64,000 nt of DNA. It comes from Odontocerum albicorne. Lineage: Eukaryota > Arthropoda > Insecta > Trichoptera > Odontoceridae. Made by a program: the position numbers and the translations under genes. Of this stretch, positions 23,500 to 34,454 are shown piece after piece. The first letter of the stretch is position 1. Each line of letters opens with the position of its first letter. The stretch spans positions 13,157,327 to 13,221,326 of the forward strand of contig OX463864.1 in assembly GCA_949825065.1 (NCBI GenBank), given 5' to 3'. The notes beneath the pieces are model-generated. The model was not told the origin of the DNA. It did not search any database and saw nothing but the letters and a program-made list of their open reading frames with translations.

Positions 23500-23759
23500 T
23501 TCAGAATAAGAATACGCCACTGTCTGATAGGAAGGCACTTTTATAAAATCCATATAAAAGAAAGCCCTACATGCACATGCGGAATGAGTGATAACCCCTT
23601 CGACCATGTTTACTTTGAGTTTCTTCTGCGCACCGCATAGAAACTTTACTCAATTGTAAATGTCCCCCGTCCGTTTAATATGTGCCACCTAATCTCACTC
23701 AATTCATTAATTTATAGTCACGTATCTGAATTTAAACACATCAACTCTTTAAATATTTA
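23500..23759 (+). pseudogene. LINE RT C-terminus with CxC zinc-knuckle-like motif
   Basis: An open frame reads HFYKIHIKESPTCTCG then DHVYFEFLLRTA, a stop, and continues to LNSLIYSHVSEFKHINSL. This fits the LINE C-terminal block SPxCxCGxxxxxxHxxFxC, here with the last cysteine replaced by phenylalanine. It ends at a natural-looking stop near 23759. It is a 5'-truncated jockey/CR1-like copy with one internal stop. Confidence 0.6.
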
Positions 23760-24797
23760 GAACTACAGTAGTTCTTACATATTTCCATACTGCCTTATTT
23801 CCTTCAAATTGTTATTAGCACAAATTATCCTCTTTAAAGGATGGAATGCCTTATAAACTATTGTAATAATAATAATAACACTATTTACATGCCAATATTA
23901 AATTTAATTTGTTTTAATTTTTAAATATTTTGTATAAAAAAAACTCATATGACCGTTGAAATAAAATAAAAATCAAACAATGTTTGAATACGTGTCTCAA
24001 AACATCAATATAAAAACGTTTAGAATACGGTTTGAGTCAACTCGAAGTAAATTAACTTTCCAAAACATGAAATTATAAAATAATTCAAAGTTGGAAGTTG
24101 GAAATTGCTCAGTTTTCAACGAATATCTGCCGTTTTATGAACATTGTCTTGAGTTCTTTTTACAAAGTCACAATTTTAAATGATCATGCTTTAGGCTAAA
24201 TAAGTAAATTTAACTAATACATGTATTTTTTTGATGTACAACGTATAGAGTTGAATTTTTATTACGAGGAAAACTCAAATATAATTTTCCACAAAATGCT
24301 TTCAGAGAAAATTGAATTTTTTCTCTTTGGATCCTTAATTTTTTACAAATGTCTAAACGACATATTGTAATTTTTGCTGTTGCAAGCATTTTTCTCTTAA
24401 TTTTATGCTGAATTTTCCCGTCTTCCAACAAAAAAGGTTTGAATACCTGAGCCTTGACCTGTCGCATGTTTGTATTGTATTTGTGACTGGATGACATGTA
24501 TGTAAGTACGTATTGCATTTCGATATTTTTTTTGCATATAATTCAAGTAAATATTTATAATTTTTGTGACAAGTTGTATTTATATTCATGCGCACTCAAA
24601 ATTCTAATTTGAGTTCTAATTTTGTAGCCTTTTTAATGGTCAATAAAATTTCGTACATTGTTATAAAATAAAATAAAGCCTTTGTTTAATTTATAATACT
24701 CACAATTTCATGTAAATACATGAAAATAATTACCGTGTAATTACGTATCATAAGACTTTTTTTAAATATTGAATTAAAATTGAAGTGACTCGACTGG
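23760..24797. other. Unassigned AT-rich sequence
   Basis: The minus-strand ORFs at 24210-24595 overlap each other and are compositionally biased, with no family signature. Confidence 0.5.
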
Positions 24798-24835
24798 TCC
24801 GAAGTGCGTCTTATCGTCCGAAGGTAGGTGATATG
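24797..24835 (+). repeat. GGTCCG...GTCTTATCGTCCG terminal motif, fragment
   Basis: GGTCCGAAGTGCGTCTTATC followed by GTCCGAAGG matches the repeated ends at 26268 and 26742. It is probably a fragment of the same pogo-like DNA element family. Confidence 0.5.
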
Positions 24836-24896
24836 TGTGTAATAAGTTCCTGCAGAAAATAATTTGAACTACAAAAAAATATATTATACACGTATT

Positions 24897-25472
24897 TTTT
24901 CACTATCTTTGCATTTGTTTAACGTATTATATTATCTATTCCCTCGTTTTCCATCATTTCAGTTACTATTTTCATTATCTTTGCATTTATTTAACGTATT
25001 ATATTATCTATTCCCTCGTTTTCCATCATTTCAGTTACTATTTTCATTATCTTTGCATTTGTTTAACGTATTATATTATCTATTCCCTCGTTTTCCATCA
25101 TTTCAGTTACTATTTTCATTATCTTTGCATTTATTTAACGTATTATATTATCTATTCCCTCGTTTTCCATCATTTCAGTTACTATTTTCATTATCTTTGC
25201 ATTTATTTAACGTATTATATTATCTATTCCCTCGTTTTCCATCATTTCAGTTACTATTTTCATTATCTTTGCATTTGTTTAACGTATTATATTATCTATT
25301 CCCTCATTTTCCATCATTTCAGTTACTATTTTCATTATCTTTGCATTTATTTAACGTATTATATGATATATTCCCTCCTTTTCCATCATTTCAGTTACAA
25401 TTTTCATTATCTTTGCATTTATTTAACGTATTATATTATCTATACCCTCCTTTTCCATCATTTCAGTTACTA
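24897..25472 (+). repeat. 72-bp tandem array, eight units
   Basis: Units start at 24897, 24969, 25041, 25113, 25185, 25257, 25329 and 25401, exactly 72 bp apart and nearly identical. Variants cluster at the right end. Because 72 is divisible by three and the unit lacks a stop in one frame, a 211-codon ORF results. Its product would be a 24-residue aromatic and leucine-rich repeat, with nothing to suggest it is translated. Confidence 0.95.
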
Positions 25473-25544
25473 TTTCTCACATTTTTTATGTCGTATTGAG
25501 TCTCTTCATATTTATTTGACAGTTCATTTATTTATTTATTTTTA

Positions 25545-26255
25545 TTTAACACTTATTGCAAATACAATCTGATGGGCATATCGTCAGGTGGCAATCTCTT
25601 CCAACCAACCAGACAAAAGTAAAATAAGTAAGTTACGTGGTCGCATAAATAATTCAAATGACTATCCATCCCCACGAAATCCATAAACATATACGTAAGC
25701 ACATGCCCACGAACCCCACAAAGATGGACAATCACCCAAACATTATTCTTCATATAAAGTGAGATATCACCAATCAAAAGGAAAGGAAGGGATGGTGGAG
25801 AGGAAAGGAAAAGAAAAATCAGCAATGAAACACGTTATTTTACTGACTAGAAATTCAGAGTTTTTTTAGTCGCTTCTTTAAGCATGCCAAGGACAGAGTG
25901 AGTCTTATATTGGTTTGTAACTGATTCCAGAGTCTCACTGCATGGACAGTAAAGGACAACGTAAAGAAAGAGGAGCGGTTAATAAACAATCTCTATTTGA
26001 GCGTAGCGCTAATCCATGATTGGAAAGACGCTGAAAATTTTCGGCGAGATAAGAGGGGGCGGCGGAACAGTTAAGGATATAATACAATATATACAGTATG
26101 TGAATTTGGCGTCTATTTCTTACATTCAACCACTTCAATGCCTTTTGGTATGAAGTTATATGATCGTACTAACGTAGGTTGAAAATTTTGAAACACACAT
26201 TTTGAAGACGCTGTAATTTGTCCATCTGTTCATCTGTAACATCCAAGTAACATAC
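25545..26255 (-). mobile_element. LINE-X 3' end: RT C-terminus plus 3' UTR
   Basis: The minus strand at 26138-25935 encodes AENFQRLSNHGLALRSNRDC then LLTAPLSLR. In another frame a segment for the terminal SLACFKNRLKKLL-type motif of CR1/L2/jockey-like RTs follows. The 3' UTR contains TTTCCTTTCC tracts and ends in CTGGTTGGTTGGAAGAGATT, GCCACCTGACGATATG and an AATAAA-rich tail near 25545. The copy is 5'-truncated and frameshifted. Confidence 0.7.
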
Positions 26256-26267
26256 GTAGGTGTATTT

Positions 26268-26836
26268 ATGGTCCGGGGAGTCTTATCGTCCGACAAATAC
26301 GATTATTGTGTTATGAGTCTTTCGTGGTTCTTCGTACGAGTATCAGTAAGATAAGGTTTTTCATTTAGCACGCAAAACAAATACAGACGTCCAACACCAT
26401 CGATAAATAGGCGTAAACTAGTACTCGTTGGCTCGCTCGTCAATGAGCTGTATATTTTTCTCATGTCCATATGGACATTGTCTGACAATTATAAAGAAAC
26501 ATGGTATACTCGTAAGTAGCGCGTTGGATGGTATCGAAGATAACTTGGTTTTTGAAAAGAGCGACATCAATAGTTCAGACAATAATATGAAAAGTGAGGG
26601 TAAGGAGACGAGTGTAACATAGATGAACTGAACGCTGCTGGTGTAAGTTATAGTACTAATTAATAAAAAATAAGTTTGTAAATATTTTTCTTTAGATAAA
26701 TATTCTTTTCTAAAAATATCTTACAAATTTTAGGTGTCTTTAGGTCCGGTGCGTCTTATCGTCCGACAAATACGGTTATCATGCTATGAGACATTTGTGA
26801 TTCTTTATATCAGTTGGATAAGGTTTTTCGAAGTGT
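26268..26836. mobile_element. Pogo-like DNA transposon remnant with repeated ends
   Basis: GGTCCGGGGAGTCTTATCGT with downstream CCGACAAATACG at 26268-26362 is repeated in direct orientation at 26742-26836. The frame between them (26428-26622) includes SSALDGIEDNLVFEKSDINS, resembling the SNALDGTEDDLxFE tail of pogo/Tigger-like DDE transposases as I know them. The catalytic core is absent. Family assignment rests on that tail and is tentative. Confidence 0.45.
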
Positions 26837-27000
26837 TTTACCACATGATTTGGCTTATGACGCTGACGTTTTGAAAACATTGCAGTTTTCATCTTCAGGA
26901 CTTGTTTGTATTAACTAAGAAACATTATGTACATGTTCATTAGTTTCATAAAGATGAATAATCATTTGTTTATTTTTCGCTACCATGTAACTTCCTTTCT

Positions 27001-27160
27001 TTAGTTTTCTCTGGTTGGTTGGAAGAGATTGCCGCCAAGCAATAAGTACGTCAGATTGTTTTTACAATGAAGTATTCAATAAATAAATAAAGGCAACAAA
27101 CCCAGATCTATTTAAATTGTGTGTCCACTTGAAACTACATGTTGTTTTTTCATAATAACG
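27001..27160. mobile_element. SINE-A/LINE-X tail joined to a Pal-P arm fragment
   Basis: 27001-27090 carries CTGGTTGGTTGGAAGAGATT and an AATAAATAAATA tail. Directly after it, 27090-27155 (GGCAACAAACCCAGATC, GTGTCCACTTGAAACTAC, TGTTGTTTTTTC) matches one arm of the palindrome at 34485-34975. Confidence 0.6.
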
Positions 27161-27180
27161 TATTTATATTTTTTTTATCT

Positions 27181-27545
27181 TCTTCTTTTAGGCGTGTTGG
27201 CCTGTTATGGACCTGCATCATCGTTTCCCTCTTGTGACGTCGACTGCCTTTCCATCTTTTGGGAGTTCGTCCTGGAGGTCTGCTTGCTTGGGGGATACTG
27301 TCCCTGGCCATTCTTACGGCTCTTGGTTCCGCCATTATGGATACGTGTTCGTTCCAGAACCTTCTTCTCTGTCGTCCCCATCTGACAATATCTTCGACTT
27401 CGTACATTTTTCGGATTTCTGTGTTTCGTACTCTATCACGAAGGGTTTTGCCAGCGATACTCCTGAGTACCTTAATTTCGCTGGTTCGAAGGAGATTTTT
27501 AGTTCTGACAGTGTCGGCTCTGGACTCTTTTTTTATCACGTACAA
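27181..27545 (-). pseudogene. LINE-Y RT C-terminal relic
   Basis: An open minus-strand frame contains ESRADTVRTKNLLRTSEIKV then LRSIAGKTLRDRVRN, RRRRFWNEHVSIM and PPGRTPKRWKG. This is the C-terminal arginine-rich region common to many insect LINE RT proteins. A 3' tail of AAGAAGAAG-type simple repeat lies at 27181-27195. The 5' part, with the catalytic domain, is missing. The copy at 57313-57718 is nearly identical, implying recent activity. Confidence 0.75.
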
Positions 27546-27548
27546 ATA

Positions 27549-27745
27549 AATTGTTATACACTTTAGTTGTATATGGCAGTATAATTGCCGTTTGGCAATC
27601 TCTTCCAGCCAACCAAAAAAGTTATTGAAGAAGCCTCAAGTGAAAACTTGAAAAAATTCAATTTTTTTTAAATTACTTCCAACGGGAATCAAATCTACAA
27701 CTCCCGGATTGAGGGGTATTTACCAACTAAACCACGGAGGTTCTA
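27549..27745 (-). mobile_element. SINE-A copy
   Basis: On the minus strand CCTCCGTGGTTTAGTTGGTA is the head, followed by a decayed B box, an A/T-rich middle and the tail AGAGATTGCCAAACGGCAAT. It starts within a few bases of the 5'-truncated end of the LINE-Y copy. Confidence 0.75.
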
Positions 27746-28180
27746 TTATACGAGGTAGTAAAATATATCCATCATTCAGAACACTATTTTTTTAAAGAAA
27801 ACACAACATTTTCACATGTTAAAAAGAATTTAATATTTATACACAAGTTGCCGAGCTGTTTTCAACAATCCCCCTAAGACCATCACGAAAAAGGCTTTGA
27901 ATGAGATCATCCTGTCTGTAAAGTGGGGCAAAGTTGACTAGGCCGAAGGTTTAAATAAGAGACTGAAAGCCTTCCTTAGACAAATGGGTTGGCTGGACTC
28001 CAAATAGGTGAGGTCGGCCCGGACTCCGCTCGTGTTTTGTGTTCGAGACTCCCTTTTCAGAAAAGTCTTGTTTTCACACTCGTATTTGTCAAAATAAGCC
28101 GCCTGTCGGTTAAATTAGAAAACAAATATTTCGGTTTGTTTTTATTATTGTACAATTATGTTAAATTGTTATATAATGTA
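27746..28180. other. Unassigned sequence
   Basis: A moderately GC-rich stretch at 27850-28080 is unassigned. The 197-codon ORF starting at 27989 runs into the TA microsatellite and is an artefact. Confidence 0.5.
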
Positions 28181-28182
28181 GG

Positions 28183-28571
<389 letters not shown>

Positions 28572-28672
28572 TACTTTATTAGATTTTGCTGATTGATTTA
28601 AAATACATTTATTTAGTTTCTTCTTCTTCAAAGTTTCTTTCCTCTTCAGATGTTGGCGATCAACATGGTTCA

Positions 28673-28762
28673 GCAAGTATTTTATTTCCCTTTAGTGACG
28701 AAGCGTATTTCTTAGTTACTCCACTATCCTTATTCTTAATATCCACTCCAATATCCCTGAAG
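28673..28762. repeat. Dispersed repeat shared with 30935-31020
   Basis: Both segments carry AAGTATTxTATTTC, then GTGACGNAGCGT and a C-rich CAATATCC block in the same order. The family is not recognised; it may be LINE coding or UTR sequence. Confidence 0.45.
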
Positions 28763-28879
28763 GAAGAGTTAAGAAGGATATTGAACGGTGTGTAGCGATA
28801 GGAAATAAAGCCAACGGGGTATAAAAAACGTTACATTACTTGAGTTTTTTCATCACTTCAAAAACATGTCAGTTATGGA

Positions 28880-29225
28880 GGGAATAAAAAAATTGTGTTT
28901 AATTGGTTCCAAAGACAGTAAAGGACGACGTTAACACTTGCCTTACTGGGTTAAAAAAATCCGTCAGCCACGGTTGCTGGACGCTAAGAGTACAGTGAAA
29001 AATGTATGTTTTAAATTTAAATTATGCAAAATCTGCTAGGTTATTTTTTTGTAATTAGCTATAAAAATAATTTTATAATGTATTAAAACGTCAAATAATC
29101 AAATAAAATATAAGTCCTGGCCATTCGCTATCCATCACAGGGTGGCAAGTGTTAAAAAAGATCAATGAACTTAGAAAGCCAATAAACAACTTTGCTTAAG
29201 CTTAGCGCAAGCCCATGATTATTAT
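28880..29225 (-). mobile_element. LINE-X fragment split by a TTAA MITE
   Basis: Before the insert, TTGGTTCCAAAGACAGTAAA and GGACGACG match LINE-X at 25.95 and 46.37 kb. After it, AAGCCAATAAACAACTTTGC continues the same LINE-X region. The corresponding uninterrupted site is GGACGTTAAAAAAAATAAG at about 46380. Confidence 0.75.
28935..29151 (+). mobile_element. TTAA-flanked MITE, copy 1
   Basis: This 217-bp element lies between TTAA at 28931-28934 and 29152-29155. Its ends are CACTTGCCTTACTGGG and, in reverse complement, CACTTGCCACCCTGTGATGG. It is about the same length as copy 2 and shares its interior. No coding capacity. Confidence 0.88.
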
Positions 29226-29795
29226 TGTTTGGACAACTTTGTTGATATGACATGCATTGGAATTGTTATGGATTCCAAATCGGAGGATAGTTGCAGCGAT
29301 CAGGGATGTGTGGAGGTGAAAAATTTAAGAGTCCAAGACTGTAGAGCAATTGAAGAAAACCTTTTGTGTACTCCAACCATGATATGTTTGGAGTTCTGTT
29401 GAGATTTAATGTAGCTTTAGAAATATAACAAAAAATATACAAATCCTTTTTAAAATCTAAAAAAAAGGTCGCAAAAATCACATAACATTTCCACTCTGAT
29501 CTTTTGACGAAGGTCGAGCAGTTTCCCAAGGAAGGTCGACCACTTGCCTGGGTAAGGTTGGTAACTTTTAAGGCTCACTCATAAAAATGGCTATTGCTTT
29601 TTGTTTCAGTTTTGAAATGGCATTTGTTCACCCTTGTAAATGATCTCCGTACGCCTTAAATAGCCGGCCTTTTCTAAAAAAAGGTTTAATAGGATGTTTT
29701 ACACGGACAAAAAGATATCAAATCGAGACGAAATTTTCACCTTAAAAAAGGCCAACACTTTCGAATTCTGAGACTTTTTTTTAACTTTAAGTATC
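29226..29795. other. Unassigned sequence
   Basis: Low-complexity or unrecognised DNA. The minus-strand 87-codon frame at 29266-29529 shows no family motif. Confidence 0.45.
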
Positions 29796-29799
29796 ATCC

Positions 29800-30080
29800 T
29801 TTCAAAATCATTCATCCTATCGTGTAGCTCATGACTGAAGATCGTGACTCCCATGATAGCCCTTAATGACTCCTGTCCATTCATCTCTTAGCTCTGCAGT
29901 TCGAAGAGCAGTTGTATAAAGGAAGTCCTTTTGCGTCTTTCACTTGATCAGTGCAACGCACTGGGGTTCTTCTTCTCGTTTATCGTCTTTCCATGTTTCC
30001 AGTGACCACAAACCTCTCCAAACTGTCACATTGGCCACGAGCAATGTGTTCAAAAAATCGGAGGACTCGTCGTCGACATT
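29800..30080 (-). pseudogene. LINE RT C-terminal relic
   Basis: The minus strand reads RRRVLRFFEHIARGQCDSLE, then RFVVTGNMERR, a stop, RRRTPVRCTDQVKDAKGLPL. This is the familiar insect RT C-terminal pattern (FGHIARxxxDxLERxVVxGxVEGxRxRGRxPxRWTDQVK). Two internal stops make it dead. It ends about 10 bp from the PLE-A copy. Confidence 0.7.
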
Positions 30081-30091
30081 TATACAATATT

Positions 30092-30830
30092 GTAATTTAT
30101 TTTATCAAACACTGTTTATTCCACTTTATGTAACGGTGTTTAGCGTGTGTCCTAGTAGGACGTGCTGATGATGTTGATGTTGACATCTCTGTATTCGCTT
30201 TAGTCGAATTCTGTGTTCCTTTTCGTTTGGGGTCATCAATTTAGCGGGATGCTTAATTTGATACTTCGTGATGATTTTGATTTGTTTTGTATTTAAAATA
30301 AAATACGTCGATTCAGGAATGCGGTTAAAGTGAGAGTGAATAGTCGGTAAATAATAAACAGAAATGAATGGTCAAGCGAATAATAACAAGTGCCTTTATT
30401 CATCGATAAGTAGGTATATATAGAATTTCAGAACGGGACGCGTGACTGCGTCCGCGGTATATCTCGATCTCACTCCTGCGCGTGCTGAGGTGGTCGCAAG
30501 CGCTGCGGATACTACAGTGGGTAGGATATTTATTGTCGAAACGGCAATACGGCGTGATATGTTCTCTTTCTACCTTGGAATGCGATGTAAATATTATTTG
30601 CGTGTAAACAGTGTTGACGTTTCTGGTATGTGACAATTGTAGATATCCAGAGGTTGATTCATCGGTCGTTGACCCTGCATGTCGACAATATTTTAGGGAC
30701 GTGGGTACCCTACAGGTGTAACCCTACCGGTTTCAAGTTTTTCAATCAGGGGAGCACAAACAAGAGTTTTGTTTGTGCTAACTTGACGATGGTATAAAAA
30801 CCTTGAAACCTCCACAATGTTTATGCCTCA
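30092..30830. mobile_element. PLE-A element split by an LTR-like insertion
   Basis: 30092-30138 is the PLE-A terminus (TGTAATTTATTTTATC to TAACGGTG). It resumes at 30715 as GGTGTAACCCTACCGGTTTC. The distal part contains a partial inverted second arm (AAAAACCTTGAAACCTCC), so this copy was also partly palindromic. Confidence 0.75.
30139..30714 (-). mobile_element. LTR-like element, copy 3, inserted in PLE-A
   Basis: This insert of about 576 bp is flanked by GGTG at 30135-30138 and 30715-30718. On the minus strand it begins TGTAGGGTACCC and shares GTCAACGACCGATGAA and the TATA region TATATATACCTAC with the LTR-like copies at 20.3 and 62.7 kb, but it is longer after the TATA box. A TG...CA reading would shift one boundary by two bases. 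No internal coding region is present. Confidence 0.6.
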
Positions 30831-30934
30831 AATATAAATAATATTTATACAATAATTTATTAGTATCTCTCAGTTCTTTGAGAATGGAGGCATTAGTTTG
30901 CTATGTCGTCCTGTCGTTTCAAACAGCTAATCAA

Positions 30935-31190
30935 AAAGTATTATATTTCTCATCAGTGACGTAGCGTGTTTCCTACCCCCCAAACTGTCCTTCTTCCCAA
31001 TATCCCCCTGATCTTCTAGTTATAGATTCTTGTCATCTTTCATTTAGATCTTTCACTGTTCTATACTGAAAACCAAATTGTTTAACAATTTTTATGATTG
31101 ATTGGAAAAAATAACCCTTTGGCAATAAATTCCCCTTGGACAGTTAATTGTGCATTGTGTAATTATCTATTCAAATAAATAAATCATTTG
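30935..31190 (+). mobile_element. Dispersed repeat ending in a LINE-X-like tail
   Basis: 30935-31020 is homologous to 28673-28762. At 31095-31190, GATTGATTGGAAAAAATAAC, CCTTTGGCAATAAATTCCCC and an AATAAATAAAT tail resemble a decayed LINE-X/SINE-A 3' end. Confidence 0.45.
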
Positions 31191-31620
31191 TTTGAATCTA
31201 TACTATGCTACACATAAAGCCGAATGTGTTACGAGTACTATCACATATCGGAAGCTCTACAAAGGTTTCTTTGTAGTGCGTCTTCCCTTGGTAAGTTTTC
31301 ATCCTTTTTGTTTTTTACCAAATATGTTATTTTCTTAACATACGCAGATGCGGTGAAGTACCTAATCTAATGACCACAGCCACTACCTTCTTATCGTTAC
31401 ATTCAATTTATATGAGTATTATTTTGTAATATTTTTAATCTGTCAATAATAATGGGTGAACGTCCTTGCGGTAAGTGTTCTTTCTAAAAGGCGCTATATA
31501 AATTGTGGTTTTATTTTTATATTATAATAATTATGGAAATTTACCATACGAAACGTGAAAATTACAGATTTAACACATATTTCATAGATACTTACTTTAC
31601 TTTCTAGATACTATACTAAC
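31191..31620. other. Unassigned sequence
   Basis: Nothing recognised. Confidence 0.45.
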
Positions 31621-31624
31621 ATTA

Positions 31625-31800
31625 GATAAGAATTTGTGATTCGGACATATTGAAAAGCGTGGCTGGGAGACAACATTGCCCCATTCATTAAGTCTTTGGA
31701 TTTAAAATCACAGAAAAAGGCATGGAATTAACGGTTTCTCATATCACGTGTTTGGAACCCCACTTGTTAAGAGGAAACAATACTCGTACACGTTAAATGC
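31625..31800 (-). mobile_element. SINE-C fragment
   Basis: It shares GGACATATTGAAAAGCGTGG and CACGTGTTTGGAACCCCAC-type blocks with 11570-11860 in the same order. The tRNA-like head is not clear in this copy. Confidence 0.55.
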
Positions 31801-31967
31801 GTGACATATCAAATGAATTGTTTTACCAAACAAATATCTTTTCATCCGTGCTGATATCTGTCACAATTCTAGAAGTTAATTTTTTATATCAATCTTTCGT
31901 TCGTTCGTCTAGTCAAATAATATACATAGTTCAACCTAAGTACATCTTTGGAAAATGACTACATTTA

Positions 31968-32401
31968 TGGTTAAAAATGTTAACAGTTGAATTAAAACTA
32001 TTTTTCAACATTAAAAACCTTTTCAACAAAGTCGACAATAATTCAAAGGTATTCAAATAAAATTTTGGTACCATAAATGAAAATGTCAAAAAGCAAGAAA
32101 GAAAATTATAACATTATGGTTAAACATGTTAACAGTTGAATTAAAACTATTTTCAACATTAAAAACCTTTTCAACAAAGTCGACAGTAATTCAAAGGTAT
32201 TCGAATTAAATTTTGGTACGAGTACCATAAATGAAAATGTCAAAAAGCAAGAAAAAAAATTATAATGTCTATGGTTAAAAATGTTAACAGTTGAATTGAA
32301 ACTATTTTTCAACATTAAAAACCTTTTCAACAAAGTCGACAGTAATTCAAAGGTATTCGAATTAAATTTTGGATACCATAAACAAAAATGAAAATGTCAA
32401 A
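31968..32401. repeat. About 150-bp tandem repeat, three units
   Basis: Units begin TGGTTAAAMATGTTAACAG at 31968, 32117 and 32272. Unit lengths differ slightly (149 and 155 bp) because of small indels near GGTACGAGTACC. The ORF on the minus strand is a repeat artefact. Confidence 0.9.
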
Positions 32402-33075
32402 AAAACGACGATATTATCAGGCAACCCATAACGTTCCTATCATTAGAGTCGGTATATACCGTTGTTCACAAATAATATCGAAAGAAGACGAAGAAGCGAT
32501 ATCTTCTAAATCCATTTGGGTCTCTATAAAACAATTCAATGTGCTTATTTTAAGCCACAATAATAGAATAATGATCCTTGGCGAATCCAATACACTTTTT
32601 CAAGAGTAAACTTTCGAATTTTGCGTGTCATATAATAATTTCCGTCTCCCGCGCTCGTATATATTCGATTCAGGGTTGCCGCACGGAAAAAAAATAATGT
32701 ACTTTTCCCTCCACAAGAAAATTTTATGTAATCCATGAATTTTACGATCGCCTCTTTTGTGTCCTGAGAAAATATCGCTTACAAAGGATGTTCGAGTGAA
32801 TTGTCATAAAATAATATCGTCTTTTTTTGTTGCAGGACTCTTTTTTCGAGGATTTCAACGAGCTTTGGGTCCTTTTGGTATCAGAATCATAAGAAAAAAA
32901 ATTTCAATGTCAATACGCCATAAGTTTTATTTCCCTTTTCAATGGCTTTGGATTTTAGATATGGCTCTATTCTCTCTATGGATGAAAATAAGTGCTCACA
33001 CAAAATGAGAAGTTGAGGAACACGATGGTTAAGTTTCTCCTCATCAAGGGAACAATTCGTCGTCATTGTTGAGTT
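32402..33075. other. Unassigned sequence
   Basis: Several short ORFs on both strands have no recognisable family, and codon bias is uninformative. Nothing else seen. Confidence 0.4.
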
Positions 33076-33079
33076 TTTG

Positions 33080-33155
33080 TTTCTTTATCTTCTTTGGGAA
33101 AGTGAGCCGTAGCACACCAGCAAACTCACCGGCCACACCGCTGTACTGGATCCGA
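33080..33155 (-). mobile_element. SINE-B 3' fragment
   Basis: The minus strand carries CGGATCCAGTACAGCGGTGT, then GGCCGGTGAGTTTGCTGGTG and TGCTACGGCTCACTTTCCC. These match the last about 75 bp of SINE-B at 17886-18175. Confidence 0.65.
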
Positions 33156-33229
33156 AGTGAAATTATTGAAGTACTACGGTATTTTTTTTGAGTGAACGAG
33201 TAAAAGTAGTTCTTTAATAAGACCACTAC

Positions 33230-33545
33230 TATAGGCGGTAGTTACTACCGCCTAAGCTGAACGCTTGATTCCTACCCGGGGGCTTTGAGTTCAAATCTCG
33301 ATAGTACTTGCTCGATTTTTTTTCAAAAAGTCCCAGTCTGAAAAAGAGTTAGTCTGGTAACAATATTTGCACGCCCTTGACTTGTTGCTCGCACGCTAGA
33401 CTTGTGGGAGTGTTGTCTTTTCACGTGCAACACTTGCGATGATGAACCGCTAGTTCTTTTATCTACTCCAGTGATTCTAAATCCGCTTAATGCAGCCATG
33501 TTTTGCCTCTCCACCGCGCTCTTTAATATGCCCAAATCACGAGAT
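33230..33545 (+). mobile_element. SINE-C copy with tRNA-like head
   Basis: The head contains CCGCCTAAGCTGAACGC (A-box region) and TTTGAGTTCAAATCTCG (B-box region), separated by a CCCGGGGG stretch. The body has GTCCCAGTCTGAAAAAGAG, CACGTGCAACACTTGCGATG and a 3' part similar to other SINE-C copies. A 9-bp hairpin GGCGGTAGTTACTACCGCC lies at its start. Confidence 0.6.
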
Positions 33546-34450
33546 TGGATATTTGAAAGGTAATATATGACTAAAATAACTGCCTAAGCTTTTTGAATGG
33601 AGCACGCAAAGGCCACAAATCCTTTCCACCGTATTTGATCGACAGTGAGAGAAGAGAAGGGGGGGGGTAACGTTTTTTGGTCACCAATTTTGCACCCTCA
33701 AGATCATAAAGATGTTAAAAGGCCCGCATGTGAAAACTATAACTAGGGTTTATTCATGGATTCATCAGGTTTATATTTTAAGTTATGAAAATTGTGATGA
33801 TTCTTGGTTTTCGGTTGGTGATAATGAATTAAAGACATTTGGGAACAATCTGTAAAAATATATCAACAATTAACAGGAAGATTGTTTTCCTAAAATGGCT
33901 TAATCAAGAAGTGGCGTGACCAACTGTCTTTATCGAACTCGCATCGCGCAGGGCACACCCACGCATTCAGGTGGACGAGCTATGCAATCCACACACACGA
34001 TACATCATATCTATCCAAAATTCTAGCGAATGTGAAGGGTCAACACCAGAATGACAAGACAAGAGTTTTACAAACAGTAGCAGTAATTTGTAAAACAGTA
34101 TACAATGTAAATTTTCTTGCTAAGCTGAAAGGTTGAAATTTGAATACCTATAACGAAAATTAAAGAACTATTTATTGATCGAACTATTCTTCATCTTTTG
34201 GATTTACCGAATATATCCGTGGCACCACTTTGTTGTCTCCGCGTTGTCTGATTTTTCAGTCCGTTATCTTTTGTCGTAAACGTAGTGATAAGAAATTTCG
34301 GCGTAAAAATACTGCCGAACGTTTTCATCCAAACGATTAGTCTGAACCAAGCAGACAAATGTGTTTCACGATTGTGACCTCAACAAACAGCTGTTTCTTC
34401 TTCGTCTTTTTGAAAAGAAACCAACTGTTCCTCAGACAGATCTTCAGGTA
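33546..34450. other. Unassigned sequence
   Basis: Mixed composition with a G-run at 33658-33667. No gene or repeat family recognised. Confidence 0.4.
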
Positions 34451-34454
34451 TCTT

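Noticed and set aside
28931..29155. Tc1/mariner MITE (TA target)
   Set aside because: All three copies have the four-base TTAA on both sides, and empty-site comparison supports the four-base duplication.
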